Part shown: one piece after another, positions 1-7,282 of the stretch
Position numbering within the stretch: position 1 is the first letter of the stretch
How the letters are laid out: every line of letters starts with the position of its first letter
The notes under the pieces: model-generated
Seen by the model: the letters and a program-made list of their open reading frames with translations, nothing else
What the model was told of the DNA's origin: nothing
Database searches by the model: none
Position numbers and translations under genes: made by a program
Assembly: GCA_016937725.1 (NCBI GenBank)
Contig: JAFGVZ010000176.1
Coordinates: 1-11,550 of the forward strand
Direction: 5' to 3'
Source of the DNA: Paracoccaceae bacterium
Lineage (GTDB): Bacteria; Pseudomonadota; Alphaproteobacteria; Rhodobacterales; Rhodobacteraceae
Length of the DNA stretch: 11,550 bases

Positions 1-1
1 C

Positions 2-439
2 CTGCACATCATGCTGCGTTTCGATCTGGAACGCGCGCTGATTTCGGGCGCGCTTGCACCCGCTGATCTGGAAGAGGCTTGGAACACCCGCTTCGAGGCT
101 GATTTCGGCTACAAGGTCGACCGCCCCGCAAACGGTGTGCTGCAAGATGTGCATTGGTCGGTGGGCCTGTTCGGGTATTTCCCGACTTACGCTTTGGGCA
201 ATATCTACGCTGCTTGTCTGGATGGGGCGATGCGCAAGGCAAGCCCGGATTTGGACGCGCAAATCGCGGTGGGCGATCTGTCTACCGCACTGGGTTGGCT
301 GCGTGAAAACCTGCAATGTCATGGCGGGCTACGCCCCTCGGTTGCGACAATCACGCATGCCTGCAATGGCACACCACCGGATGAGACGCCGTTGCTGCAT
401 TACCTGGACGATAAATTCGCGGACATTTACTGTCTGTAA
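2..439 (+). CDS. M32 family carboxypeptidase (carboxypeptidase Taq type), C-terminal part
   Basis: This is the 3' end of a gene that starts before the window; about 145 codons are visible and the stop is TAA at 437-439. M32 enzymes are cytoplasmic metal-dependent carboxypeptidases that remove C-terminal residues from peptides. The visible part carries the conserved C-terminal blocks of the family: LHIMLRFDLERALI at the very start, and DVHWSVGLFGYFPTYALG about 45 residues later. Both match family consensus closely. The HEXXH metal site lies upstream, outside the window, so catalytic competence cannot be checked. The end is intact, with the usual acidic, aromatic tail. The gene converges with the minus-strand operon and has no visible functional link to it. 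The family assignment is secure; the specific substrate is unknown. Confidence 0.93.
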   Translation: MHIMLRFDLERALISGALAPADLEEAWNTRFEADFGYKVDRPANGVLQDVHWSVGLFGYFPTYALGNIYAACLDGAMRKASPDLDAQIAVGDLSTALGWLRENLQCHGGLRPSVATITHACNGTPPDETPLLHYLDDKFADIYCL

Positions 440-573
440 CCCTGTTTGAAACCGACAGACCGGTGATCAACGACCGCGACGGTTTGCCCCCTCCCAGTGG
501 CAGATCGTAGCCTGTGAGAGGCACGCTGACTGCTGATCAAAGAGGGGGGAACATGGCCCCACTTCACGAGTGT
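440..573. other. convergent intergenic region, weak stem-loops only
   Basis: This 134 bp gap separates two convergent genes, so both need termination here. I see only weak candidates. GGGG at 546-549 pairs with CCCC at 557-560, and on the minus strand this is followed by a C/T-rich run. An ACCG/CGGT mini-hairpin lies near 471-483. Neither has the long stem plus U-tract of a clear intrinsic terminator. No gene or RNA is recognised. Confidence 0.4.
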
Positions 574-1464
574 TCATACGACAAGATCCGATATTTCTGT
601 GTCGCAATACTCAAAGATATCACCCGCCTTTGTCAGCCATATCTGTTCACGATGGGTGACTATATGCTCTAGCGCGCGGCGCAGTTGCCGAAGCCGATAA
701 GGTTGCCCAACAAGATAAGGGTGAAGCGCGATCCCCATGACCAACGGTTGCGATTGCGCCTGCACCAGCATTTCATCGAAATTATCAATGATCATATCGG
801 CAAATTGAGCCGCACCATCCTTGCGGGCAACGATAGAGGGAATGTCATTCACCTCTTGCGGGTAGGGAATGGCCAGCAGGCGACCTGTGCGCGTGCGCAT
901 CCAGACCGGTTGGTCATCCATGCACCAATTGAGAGTGTAGCCATACCCCGCCTCTGCCAACAGATCGGGGGTTATCGGGCTTTCCGCAATCCATGGTGAC
1001 AACCAGCCTTTGGGCGGAATGCCCTCATATTCGGTAATCTTGGCACTCGCTTCGGCAATCAGTTCGGCCTCGTCCTTGGGCGACAGGATGCTCTGGCGTT
1101 CCGAATTGGTGCGCCCATGCCCCAGCACTTCGTCACCGCGCGCGCGATACGCCGCCATCAGGTCCGGGGCATAATCATACATCGCGCTGTTGGCCAGAAC
1201 GCTGACCGGCATGTTCAGCCTGTCGAACATGTCCAGCATGCGCCAAGCGCCAACGCGATTTCCATAGTCGCGCCACGCATAATTGAGCACGTCGGGTTGT
1301 GGACCACCCGGCGCAAGTTCGGCCCCCAGCCCTTCGCCAAAGGCAAAATGCTCCAGATTAAGCCCGATATAAACGGCCAGACGCGCGCCATTCGGCCAAG
1401 TGTAATCTGGGCGATGCGTGATTGGAACGTAATCGTAGCGGTTATGCTCAGGCAGTTTGCTCAC
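574..1464 (-). CDS. polysaccharide deacetylase-fold hydrolase, PuuE-like (allantoinase-like)
   Basis: This 296-residue protein has the NodB/polysaccharide-deacetylase TIM-barrel-like fold in its PuuE-like, non-secreted branch. It has no signal peptide or membrane segment. Blocks seen are RPDYTWPNGARLAVYIGLNLEH (residues about 18-39), GHGRTNSE (115-122), GWLSPWIAESPITPDLLAEAG (153-173) and MGIALHPYLVGQPYR (243-257). The canonical TFDDG motif is replaced by YIGLNLEH. This is typical of the branch that contains metal-independent allantoinase PuuE and related cyclic-amide hydrolases, so sugar deacetylation is unlikely. The start is GTG at 1464-1462, overlapping the upstream stop by 4 bp (GTGA), which implies translational coupling. 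It is the last gene of the operon. The family is sure; hydrolysis of a ureide or cyclic amide is inferred from family and neighbours. Confidence 0.85.
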   Translation of the reverse strand: MSKLPEHNRYDYVPITHRPDYTWPNGARLAVYIGLNLEHFAFGEGLGAELAPGGPQPDVLNYAWRDYGNRVGAWRMLDMFDRLNMPVSVLANSAMYDYAPDLMAAYRARGDEVLGHGRTNSERQSILSPKDEAELIAEASAKITEYEGIPPKGWLSPWIAESPITPDLLAEAGYGYTLNWCMDDQPVWMRTRTGRLLAIPYPQEVNDIPSIVARKDGAAQFADMIIDNFDEMLVQAQSQPLVMGIALHPYLVGQPYRLRQLRRALEHIVTHREQIWLTKAGDIFEYCDTEISDLVV

Positions 1465-1889
1465 AGCGCGGCCTCTGCCAGCCCTGCTTTCGCAAGCAAT
1501 ATTTCGGCACTGTCATTCCAGACATCGGTGCGGACCAATTTGCCGTCGCGAACAATAAACTTGTCCATGTAGCGGTTTGTCTCGAAGGCTGTGCCATCGT
1601 GCCATTCGCCATATAGATAGCCTGTATTGTAAACATGCACATCGCCCGTGGCCTCATCAAGCGCGGCATCCGTGCGCAAGAAACGCTTTTTGACCCAAGC
1701 ATACCGCTTGGCGTTGAACGCAGCGCTTTCCGCCGGGCCAGCAAACATCCGCCCGCCCGTGAAGACCAGTTCGAAATCTGGGCTCAGGAAGGCAGAGGCT
1801 CCGACTGGATCGGGGATCATCGACAATTGAAGATAGGTTTCCACAATCGCTTTCGCCTTGGAAAGCGGGTCCGTCATCTGGTCCATCAT
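1461..1889 (-). CDS. SnoaL/NTF2-like small protein
   Basis: This 142-residue protein has the layout of the NTF2-like/SnoaL (DUF4440-like) cone fold. An N-terminal helix (KAKAIVETYLQLSMIPD) is followed by a strand-rich body with FELVFTGGRMF, GDVHVYNTGYLYGEWHDG and the ending strand KFIVRDGKLVRTDVWND. Such proteins are small cytoplasmic ligand binders, isomerases, hydratases or accessory subunits; no specific catalytic signature is recognised. ATG codons at 1889 and 1886 both follow an AAGGA ribosome site at short distance, and 1886 has the more usual spacing. The gene begins 9 bp after the amidohydrolase stop and overlaps the deacetylase start by 4 bp, so it belongs to the catabolic block. Known purine-catabolic hpx operons also carry an NTF2-like protein (HpxZ), but I cannot show orthology. 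Confidence 0.78.
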   Translation of the reverse strand: MMDQMTDPLSKAKAIVETYLQLSMIPDPVGASAFLSPDFELVFTGGRMFAGPAESAAFNAKRYAWVKKRFLRTDAALDEATGDVHVYNTGYLYGEWHDGTAFETNRYMDKFIVRDGKLVRTDVWNDSAEILLAKAGLAEAAL

Positions 1890-1898
1890 GCGTCCTTT

Positions 1899-3374
1899 CT
1901 AGTGGGTTGGCTGGGGATGCGCCGTGCAGGTCGCATGGCAAAAACTGCGGACAAGAATCCCTGCCGCATCGGTCAAAAGCCGGATGTCGTGGTTTGCCGC
2001 ATCGAGCCGCTCTGCGGTTTCTTGCGCGGCGCGATGCAGCGCGGCCTCGTCCAGCGTCAGAACCTTGTTTTCGGCAAAGACGATACGGCCCGCGATCATG
2101 ACTTCGCGTAAGGCCGCGCCATTTTCGCTGAATACGATCTGGGACAGGACATCGCGCAACGGGACATAATGGCAATAGGCGCGATCCAGAAACAGCAGAT
2201 CCGCCGCCCAGCCCTTTGAAATACGCCCGATACGGTCAAACCCCAGAATGCGCGCGCTGCCTTCGGTTGCCATTTTGAACGCTTCACGTGCGCTGACCCA
2301 CATATCCGGCGCGGCGTGCACCCGCGACAAGCCCGCCGTCAGACGCATCGCTTCAAACATGTTCTGGGTGTCGGATGTGTTGGCGGCATCAGTGCCGACC
2401 CCGATAGCAAGCCCCGCATCAACCAGCGCCCTGACCGGAGCAATGCCAGACCCAAGCCGAAGGTTGCTGAGCGGATTATGAACAACGCCGCCGCCTGTTT
2501 GCGCCAGCAGCGCGGCCTCTGCTTGGTCGAGCCAGACACCATGTGCACCGCTGAACCGTGGCGACAGCAGGCCAAGTGCGCCCAGATGCGACGTTAGTGT
2601 CGTGCCGTAGCGTTGCTGTGCGGCAACCTGCTGCATCCGCGTTTCGGCCAAATGGGTTTGCAGGGGAATGCCTCGTCTTGCTGAAAGGTCAGCACAAGCG
2701 CCAAGAAATTCATCAGAGCAATGCAGCGGGATCGCAGGGCCTATGCCGGGGCGCACATGATCGTTGGGAACGGGCCAGCTTGCAAACGCGTCTTCACAAT
2801 CAGCCAGCGTTTGCGTCCAAGGCAGCAGCGTCATTGCGCCAAGCACACGCCGCATGTCATCTGGCAGGGCTGCAAGCAAGCCGGGCAAGGCCTGATATAT
2901 GGTGCGATCTGCAATCATCGGTGCCACGACTGCACGCATACCCGCATTGAAATAGGCTTGCGCGACAGCGTGCAGACCCGCCACCGACGGGCCAGGCAGT
3001 TCCACGCTCAGATCAAAGCAGGCGGTGCATCCTTTGCGGATCATCTCTGCCGCAGACAATTGGGCGCTTAAGCGCAGATCATCGACTGTGCGCTTGCCGT
3101 TCAGCGCCGGGGCACCCGCCAGGAACTGTTCTAATGTTGCATCTTGCGCGACACCGCCCCGCCCCAGCGCGCCATGCGAATGCGTATGGCCATTGACCAA
3201 ACCGGGAATAATGATGCGACCCGTCGCATCCATTACGGGTAGATCATCCGGCCCATCACCGTGGATTATGTCGAAAATCAACCCATCCTGCACCAGAAGG
3301 GTGACATGCTCGAAATGGTCATTCTCGACCAGAACAAGACCACCACGGATAAGGGTCGTCAGTGCGGAGGGCAT
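1899..3374 (-). CDS. amidohydrolase/deaminase, ATZ/TRZ (cytosine/guanine deaminase-like) family
   Basis: This 491-residue cytoplasmic amidohydrolase has an N-terminal beta-sandwich (LIRGGLVLVEND), a TIM barrel, and a closing sandwich (GRISKGWAADLLFLD, about 383-397). The mononuclear metal site is complete: HTH in NGHTHSHG (H63, H65), H241 with catalytic E244 in QTHLAE, H278 in GAHGVWLD, and D329 in GVGTDAANTSD. NPLSNLRLGSG (300-310) is the usual substrate-loop block of chlorohydrolases and SAH/MTA, guanine and 8-oxoguanine-type deaminases. The family removes NH2 or halide from heterocycles, or opens rings. The ATG at 3374 lacks a clear Shine-Dalgarno site and follows a stem-loop 72 bp after the transporter genes. 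The C-terminal tail of about 60 residues past the barrel is somewhat long. The exact substrate cannot be read from sequence; the deaminase-type family call is firm. Confidence 0.87.
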   Translation of the reverse strand: MPSALTTLIRGGLVLVENDHFEHVTLLVQDGLIFDIIHGDGPDDLPVMDATGRIIIPGLVNGHTHSHGALGRGGVAQDATLEQFLAGAPALNGKRTVDDLRLSAQLSAAEMIRKGCTACFDLSVELPGPSVAGLHAVAQAYFNAGMRAVVAPMIADRTIYQALPGLLAALPDDMRRVLGAMTLLPWTQTLADCEDAFASWPVPNDHVRPGIGPAIPLHCSDEFLGACADLSARRGIPLQTHLAETRMQQVAAQQRYGTTLTSHLGALGLLSPRFSGAHGVWLDQAEAALLAQTGGGVVHNPLSNLRLGSGIAPVRALVDAGLAIGVGTDAANTSDTQNMFEAMRLTAGLSRVHAAPDMWVSAREAFKMATEGSARILGFDRIGRISKGWAADLLFLDRAYCHYVPLRDVLSQIVFSENGAALREVMIAGRIVFAENKVLTLDEAALHRAAQETAERLDAANHDIRLLTDAAGILVRSFCHATCTAHPQPTH

Positions 3375-3403
3375 TCGGGCAAACCGGATTTGGGGGAAAG
3401 TTG

Positions 3404-3437
3404 GCGCGCCGAAAAGAACCTTATCCTCTCGGCGCGC
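3404..3437 (-). terminator. intercistronic stem-loop after the binding-protein gene
   Basis: GCGCGCCGA (3404-3412) and TCGGCGCGC (3429-3437) form a perfect 9 bp GC-rich stem with a 16-nt loop. It lies 9 bp downstream of the binding-protein stop and before the amidohydrolase start. On the minus strand it is followed by AACTTTCCCCC, not a true U-tract. Leaky termination, or protection of the upstream mRNA from 3' exonucleases, is therefore more likely than full termination. Similar structures commonly raise binding-protein expression over co-transcribed genes. Confidence 0.6.
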
Positions 3438-3446
3438 GGTTCCATG

Positions 3447-4475
3447 TTACTCGCTGATCTGGACCACGAAGCTACGCTCATCGACTGGCGGCAAGAAGCT
3501 GCGATCAAAGATTTCAGTGGCTTCCGGCAAGCGCTCAAGATCGTAGCCCTGCGCAACAATGGCGATGGACCGCGTCAGTCGCTCATCAACCAGATCACCC
3601 ATCCCGATCTCTTCGGTTTCTGGCGCGTTCATCAGGTTGGTCAGGGCGAAATTCAGGCGGGCGCGTTCATTGTCACGGTCGACAAGGTTATCGAATGCCA
3701 TGATCGCATCCATCGCCGCATCCTGATCCACGGCCACTTCAAGAGTGGCGCGGTTCACGGCCCGCACAAGGCCAGCAACCGCTTCGGGATTGTCCGCCAA
3801 CATAGCACGCGACACCATCAATCCGTTGGAGTACAGATCCATCCCATAATCTTCGAACTGAAACCAGTTGAAGTCTTCGGCCGGGTTCTGGCGGTTGGCG
3901 ATCAGGTTGAACCAGCTTGTGATCGTGAAGACAAAAGCACCGTCAATATCACCGCGGATCAGCATGGGTTCTTGCAGGTTGGGGGCCATATTTTCTTGGG
4001 CGATGGTCGACATGTCGATCCCATTCAGCTCTGCAAAGACCGGAAACAGGCGCGTTGTCGGCGTGCCTTGCGCACCGCCCAGGGTCTTGCCCTCGAAATC
4101 GGCGGGCGTCTCGATACCGGCACTTTTCGGGGTAACAATCGCAAAGGGCGGTCGGTTCCAAAGCTGATAGACCATCACGGGCGCTTCGCCGGGGCGCTGC
4201 GCTGCGTTCTGGATAATCGCGTTGATGTCGCCAAAGCCCGCGTCATAAGCTCCGCCCATAATCCGCGTAACGGTGGCTGCCGATCCCTCACCTTGGTCAA
4301 TGGTCACGTTCAGACCTTCTTCGGCAAAGTAGCCCTTGCTTAGCGCAAGAAGGAAGGGCGCGTCAGATCCTTGGGTTTTCCAACCCAGCGTGAACCGGAT
4401 GTCCGTCGCATGTGCCAGTGCGGGGACAAGAGCCGTCAGTACAGCGAAGCTAGTCGCTTTCAGTAACGTTTTCAT
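3447..4475 (-). CDS. ABC transporter substrate-binding protein, NitT/TauT (NMT1/SsuA-like)
   Basis: This is a periplasmic binding protein of 342 residues. It has a Sec signal peptide, MKTLLKATSFAVLTALVPA, with probable cleavage after ALAHA. The mature N-terminus (RFTLGWKTQGSDAPFLLALS) shows the NMT1/THI5/SsuA pattern, including KGYFAEEGLNVTIDQGEGSA, which is typical of NitT/TauT-type proteins. These bind nitrate, sulfonates, pyrimidine precursors, riboflavin, creatinine-like and other small compounds. I place the start at ATG 4475, preceded by an AAGGA site. A longer reading frame from 4580 would add 35 charged residues before the signal peptide and overlap the permease gene. The gene lies 49 bp after the permease gene and is followed by a strong stem-loop. 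The ligand is unknown; linkage to the downstream enzymes suggests a nitrogen heterocycle or ureide. Confidence 0.9.
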   Translation of the reverse strand: MKTLLKATSFAVLTALVPALAHATDIRFTLGWKTQGSDAPFLLALSKGYFAEEGLNVTIDQGEGSAATVTRIMGGAYDAGFGDINAIIQNAAQRPGEAPVMVYQLWNRPPFAIVTPKSAGIETPADFEGKTLGGAQGTPTTRLFPVFAELNGIDMSTIAQENMAPNLQEPMLIRGDIDGAFVFTITSWFNLIANRQNPAEDFNWFQFEDYGMDLYSNGLMVSRAMLADNPEAVAGLVRAVNRATLEVAVDQDAAMDAIMAFDNLVDRDNERARLNFALTNLMNAPETEEIGMGDLVDERLTRSIAIVAQGYDLERLPEATEIFDRSFLPPVDERSFVVQISE

Positions 4476-4524
4476 GCGTCTGTTCCTTGTGCGAGTGAAA
4501 GTTGATTCGAGGGTCGCCGCACGA

Positions 4525-5304
4525 TCAGGTGACAGCGATATCTTTGCCGCGCGTGGCCCAGCCGGTGACACGCGCTTCAAGAAACGAGAAAAAGGCGTAG
4601 AGCGCCACGCCCATAAGGGCGAGGATGAACAAGCCCGCGAACACCAATGAGACTTGGAAGTTCGACGACGCTGTCATCATCACATTGCCAATGCCGCGGT
4701 TCGACGCGACGGTTTCCGACAGCACGGCTCCCACGAAGGACAACGTGATCGCCACTTTCAACGAAGCGAAGAAATAGGGCATCGTGCGCGGCAGCCCGAC
4801 ATTCCAGAGAACTTCGCGCGTCGATGCGCCGAGCGTTTTAAGCACATCTTCCAAGTCCGGTTCGGTGGTGGCCAAGCCGGTTGCGATATTCACCACGATG
4901 GGAAAGACGCAAATGATCATTGCTGTCAGAATGGCAGGGGTCGTGCCAGAGCCGAACCACAGGACCAGAATGGGAACGACCGCCACTTTGGGGATAGATG
5001 AGAAACCGACCAGCAAGGGGTAGGCGACACCATAGGCCACACGCGATGTGCCAATCAGAACACCAATTGACACGCCGATGATCACGCCAAGAGCAAAGCC
5101 GGTAAGCGTGGCGTAGAGGGTTTGCAGGATATGGGGCCACAGGACAGGAAACCTTGTCCAGAGCGTGACAGCAATTTCCGAGGGGCGCGGCAGGATCAGA
5201 TCAGAAACTTGCAGCATGATGCATAGAACTTCCCACATCAGGAAGAATCCCACGATCAGTGACAAGGACATGATCCTGATTTTTACATTGTCTTTCATGC
5301 GCAT
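4525..5304 (-). CDS. ABC transporter permease, SsuC/TauC type
   Basis: This 259-residue integral membrane protein has about six hydrophobic segments: residues about 10-30, 65-90, 100-120, 125-150, 185-205 and 220-245. The EAA-loop contact to the ATPase is clear: DVLKTLGASTREVLWNVGLP, followed by YFFASLKVAI. LPRPSEIAVTLW near residue 38 and SETVASNRGIGNVM near 195 are typical of the BPD_transp_1 subfamily of SsuC/TauC/ThiX permeases. ATG 5304 follows AAGGAG at about 4-5 nt; ATG 5298 is an alternative. It lies 24 bp after the ATPase stop. Only one permease gene is present, as expected for this homodimeric type. Confidence 0.93.
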   Translation of the reverse strand: MRMKDNVKIRIMSLSLIVGFFLMWEVLCIMLQVSDLILPRPSEIAVTLWTRFPVLWPHILQTLYATLTGFALGVIIGVSIGVLIGTSRVAYGVAYPLLVGFSSIPKVAVVPILVLWFGSGTTPAILTAMIICVFPIVVNIATGLATTEPDLEDVLKTLGASTREVLWNVGLPRTMPYFFASLKVAITLSFVGAVLSETVASNRGIGNVMMTASSNFQVSLVFAGLFILALMGVALYAFFSFLEARVTGWATRGKDIAVT

Positions 5305-5328
5305 AACTCTCCTTGAACAGGGACGGGC

Positions 5329-6150
5329 CTATTTGCGAACCTGTGCGATCAATTCGCGCAAACCTTGCGTCATCTCGACGAAGTCGGGGGTGTAGATCAC
5401 GCCAATGTCGCGCGGTTGCGGCAGCATGACAGCCTTGTCAGAGATGATGCGTCCGGGCCGCGCGCTCATCACGCAAATGCGGCGGGCCAGAAACCCTGCC
5501 TCGCGCAGATCATGGGTGACAAGCAGAACTGTCGGCTTGCGGTCCAGATACAGGTCCTGCAACGTTTGCCACAATTCCTCACGGGTAAACTGGTCCAAAG
5601 CCCCGAATGGTTCGTCCAGCAACAGCAGATCCGGATCATGGATCAGCGCGCGGCACAGGTTGGCGCGTTGCAACATGCCGCCCGACAATTGCCATGGAAA
5701 GTGGTTGGCGAAGTCGCGCAGCCCCACTTGTTCCAGAAGCGCGTGGACGCGGTCACGATAGGCACCCTTTCGGTCGCGCTGAAAACTGCGCTTGAACGGC
5801 TCCACAATCTTGAGTGGCAGCATCACATTTTTTTCGATCGTCAACCAAGGCAGCATGGTGGGGTTTTGAAACGCCATGCCAATGCGCATTTCCTTGGCGG
5901 CCGCATCGCGCCCGCCAAGCAAGACCTGTCCTGATGACGGCTTTATCAGGTTGCTGACAAGCCGCAGAATGGTCGATTTTCCGCAGCCGGACGGGCCGAC
6001 CAAGGCAAGGAAGTCACCCCGCTCCATGCGGAGTGTCGTTGGTGTCAGGGCTGTGACCGCTGCATCGCCCGATCCGAAAACGACCGAAGCCTCGTGCAAT
6101 TCAATTGCGGGGCGCGGGTGAACCGGTTGCGGATATGCCGCAGATGCCAT
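5329..6150 (-). CDS. ABC transporter ATP-binding protein, SsuB/TauB type
   Basis: This is the cytoplasmic ATPase of the NitT/TauT-type importer. From ATG 6150 it is 273 residues. All nucleotide-binding motifs are present in order: Walker A GPSGCGKST, Q-loop FQNPTMLPWLTI, signature LSGGM, Walker B LLLLDEPFGALD, and H-loop VTHD. The MLPWLT after the Q-loop glutamine is characteristic of the SsuB/TauB/NrtD group. The start is uncertain: GTG 6216 and ATG 6198 in the same frame would add 22 or 16 residues. ATG 6150 gives the usual length, with an AAAGG about 11 nt upstream; GTG 6216 has AAGG at about 8 nt. It is the first gene of the operon, downstream of tetR on the same strand across a gap of up to 239 bp. 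Confidence 0.9.
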   Translation of the reverse strand: MASAAYPQPVHPRPAIELHEASVVFGSGDAAVTALTPTTLRMERGDFLALVGPSGCGKSTILRLVSNLIKPSSGQVLLGGRDAAAKEMRIGMAFQNPTMLPWLTIEKNVMLPLKIVEPFKRSFQRDRKGAYRDRVHALLEQVGLRDFANHFPWQLSGGMLQRANLCRALIHDPDLLLLDEPFGALDQFTREELWQTLQDLYLDRKPTVLLVTHDLREAGFLARRICVMSARPGRIISDKAVMLPQPRDIGVIYTPDFVEMTQGLRELIAQVRK

Positions 6151-6239
6151 GTTGGTAACTGCCTTTGTTGTGTGTGAGATGCTCAATGCTTTGTTCATGC
6201 AGTCAGCAAACGACACTCCGACGCCTTGAGCAGCCCCTT

Positions 6240-6290
6240 AAGTAAGAAGATTATGAATTATTTTTTGATTGCTCGTTTTTTGCGCAGCCT
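6240..6290 (-). promoter_or_regulatory. AT-rich probable promoter region of the transport/catabolic operon
   Basis: In otherwise GC-rich DNA, this stretch upstream of the ATPase gene is strikingly AT-rich, with A/T runs around 6255-6266 and 6273-6280. On the minus strand it includes CATAAT, a good -10 match, without a convincing -35 at 17 bp. It is the natural place for the operon promoter if transcription does not simply read through from tetR. Exact elements cannot be assigned. Confidence 0.35.
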
Positions 6291-6341
6291 TACTGCATCC
6301 GCGCAGGCAAAACTGGCGTATTTTTAACCAATGCGCGCCCT

Positions 6342-6367
6342 GGCCGCGCGACCAAAGCCGCGCGGTC
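6342..6367 (-). terminator. GC-rich stem-loop downstream of tetR
   Basis: GGCCGCGCG (6342-6350) pairs with CGCGCGGTC (6359-6367): 9 bp including one G-U pair, with an 8-nt loop. It begins 22 bp after the tetR stop. No U-tract follows directly on the minus strand, so intrinsic termination is only possible. It could partly insulate tetR from the transport operon. Confidence 0.4.
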
Positions 6368-6389
6368 CCACTGACTAACGTTCGATTCG

Positions 6390-7049
6390 TCAGCTTTTCG
6401 ACAGGTCTGCGTCCAGCGCATTCATGACGAATGCAATCGCATGGCGGCGCCGTTCAGCCCGCCATTCCGGGCTCAGAAGATTGACGCCGAAAATCGCGCT
6501 GAACGTGTGGCCATTGTTCAGGTGATGCGCACTTAACGCGACGATGGTCACATAAAGTTGCAAGGGATCGTAGCTTCGGGCAAATACGCCTTCGGCATGG
6601 CCTTGCTGCACGATCTTGGTGATCGCATCGATCAGAGGTTGAGAACTGGCACGCACGGCATCGGTCTGGACAATGTAACGGCCTTCCAGCAGGTTTTCGT
6701 TGCGCGCGAGATTCACGAAAAGCGGATTGCTGTCGAAGAAATCGAAGGTAAACCCAACCAAGCGTTCCATCGCCGCGCGGGGCGGCAAGCGTTCTAGTTC
6801 TAGTTGCCGTTCTTGTGCCCGAATATCGGTAAAGATGTGTTCCAGCGCGGCAATATACAGTTTTTCCTTGTTGCCGAAGTAATGATACAAAAGCCGCGCG
6901 TTGCAGCCCACGGCTTTGGTAATTCTGTCCACACGCGCGCCATGAAACCCGTGATCGGCAAATTCCGTCAATGCAGCGTCCATGAGCTGCGCGCGCGTGC
7001 GTTCTGGGTCACGGCTACGAGGAAATGACTTTCCGAGGGGCGCTGTCAT
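6390..7049 (-). CDS. TetR/AcrR family transcriptional regulator
   Basis: This 219-residue one-component repressor has an N-terminal TetR helix-turn-helix domain (residues about 15-62): RTRAQLMDAALTEFADHGF, then RVDRITKAVGCNARLLYHYF with GNKEKLY. The C-terminal ligand domain includes NPLFVNLARNENLLEGRYI (108-126) and YVTIVALSAHHLNNGHTFSAIF (166-187). This is a pattern I associate with TetR_C_29-like regulators near catabolic operons. ATG 7049 has AGGA at about 9 nt upstream, and this site touches the edge of a large inverted repeat, which fits autorepression. The gene is divergent from the GGT-like gene and precedes the ABC/enzyme operon on the same strand, so it is the obvious local regulator. 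The effector is probably a pathway metabolite (inference). Confidence 0.92.
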   Translation of the reverse strand: MTAPLGKSFPRSRDPERTRAQLMDAALTEFADHGFHGARVDRITKAVGCNARLLYHYFGNKEKLYIAALEHIFTDIRAQERQLELERLPPRAAMERLVGFTFDFFDSNPLFVNLARNENLLEGRYIVQTDAVRASSQPLIDAITKIVQQGHAEGVFARSYDPLQLYVTIVALSAHHLNNGHTFSAIFGVNLLSPEWRAERRRHAIAFVMNALDADLSKS

Positions 7050-7060
7050 GGAAAACTGTC

Positions 7061-7092
7061 CTGTCGCAATGGTCGAATTTTGATTGCGACAG
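7061..7092. promoter_or_regulatory. candidate TetR operator (perfect 10+10 bp inverted repeat)
   Basis: CTGTCGCAAT (7061-7070) and ATTGCGACAG (7083-7092) are perfect reverse complements separated by 12 bp. The repeat begins 11 bp upstream of the tetR start and overlaps its ribosome-binding site. Size, symmetry and location fit an autoregulatory TetR-family operator that could also affect the divergent gene. No second good copy was found before the ABC operon. Confidence 0.6.
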
Positions 7093-7282
7093 TATCTATC
7101 CGAATCTTTCAGCCTTCACCACTGCAAGTGGAATTGTCGGCTCGCCAGAAAAATCAGCACAAACTCAGACGTCTTTATCCATAAGGTAAATGAACGTTTA
7201 CTTATGGGAAGGCCCGCCCTAACCATTTGCCTGTGAGTTGCAAAGTCCGGCGGCGGTCGCGCAACGGATCTTGGCAACGCAG
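7093..7282. other. divergent regulatory gap between tetR and the GGT-like gene
   Basis: About 330 bp separate tetR from the preferred start of the GGT-like gene. The left part holds the 7061-7092 operator, the middle is AT-richer and contains the palindrome at 7179-7207, and the right part holds a short open frame ending at 7384. No confident -35/-10 pair was found for either gene. Confidence 0.45.
7179..7207. promoter_or_regulatory. second inverted repeat in the tetR/GGT gap
   Basis: CCATAAGGTAAA (7179-7190) and TTTACTTATGG (7197-7207) form an 11 bp dyad with one unpaired G and a 6-base centre, TGAACG. It is AT-rich, unlike its GC-rich surroundings. It sits where a promoter for the plus-strand gene would be expected, so an operator or a leader hairpin are both possible. 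Its sequence is unrelated to the 7061-7092 repeat. Confidence 0.45.

Noticed and set aside
3261..4343. Long plus-strand ORF (360 codons) opposite the binding-protein and amidohydrolase genes
   Set aside because: It is antisense to clearly homologous genes, has no recognisable domain, and is a normal by-product of GC-rich codon bias.
6274..6314. TTTTGC...GCAAAA inverted repeat with an internal GCGCAG direct repeat before the ABC operon
   Set aside because: Only 6 bp arms separated by more than 20 bases; too weak to call an operator without conservation.
6371..6393. Imperfect CTGAC...GTCAG dyad at the tetR stop sharing AACGTTC with the 7179-7207 repeat
   Set aside because: AACGTT is itself palindromic, the flanks differ, and the site lies at the end of tetR away from an obvious promoter; chance is likely.
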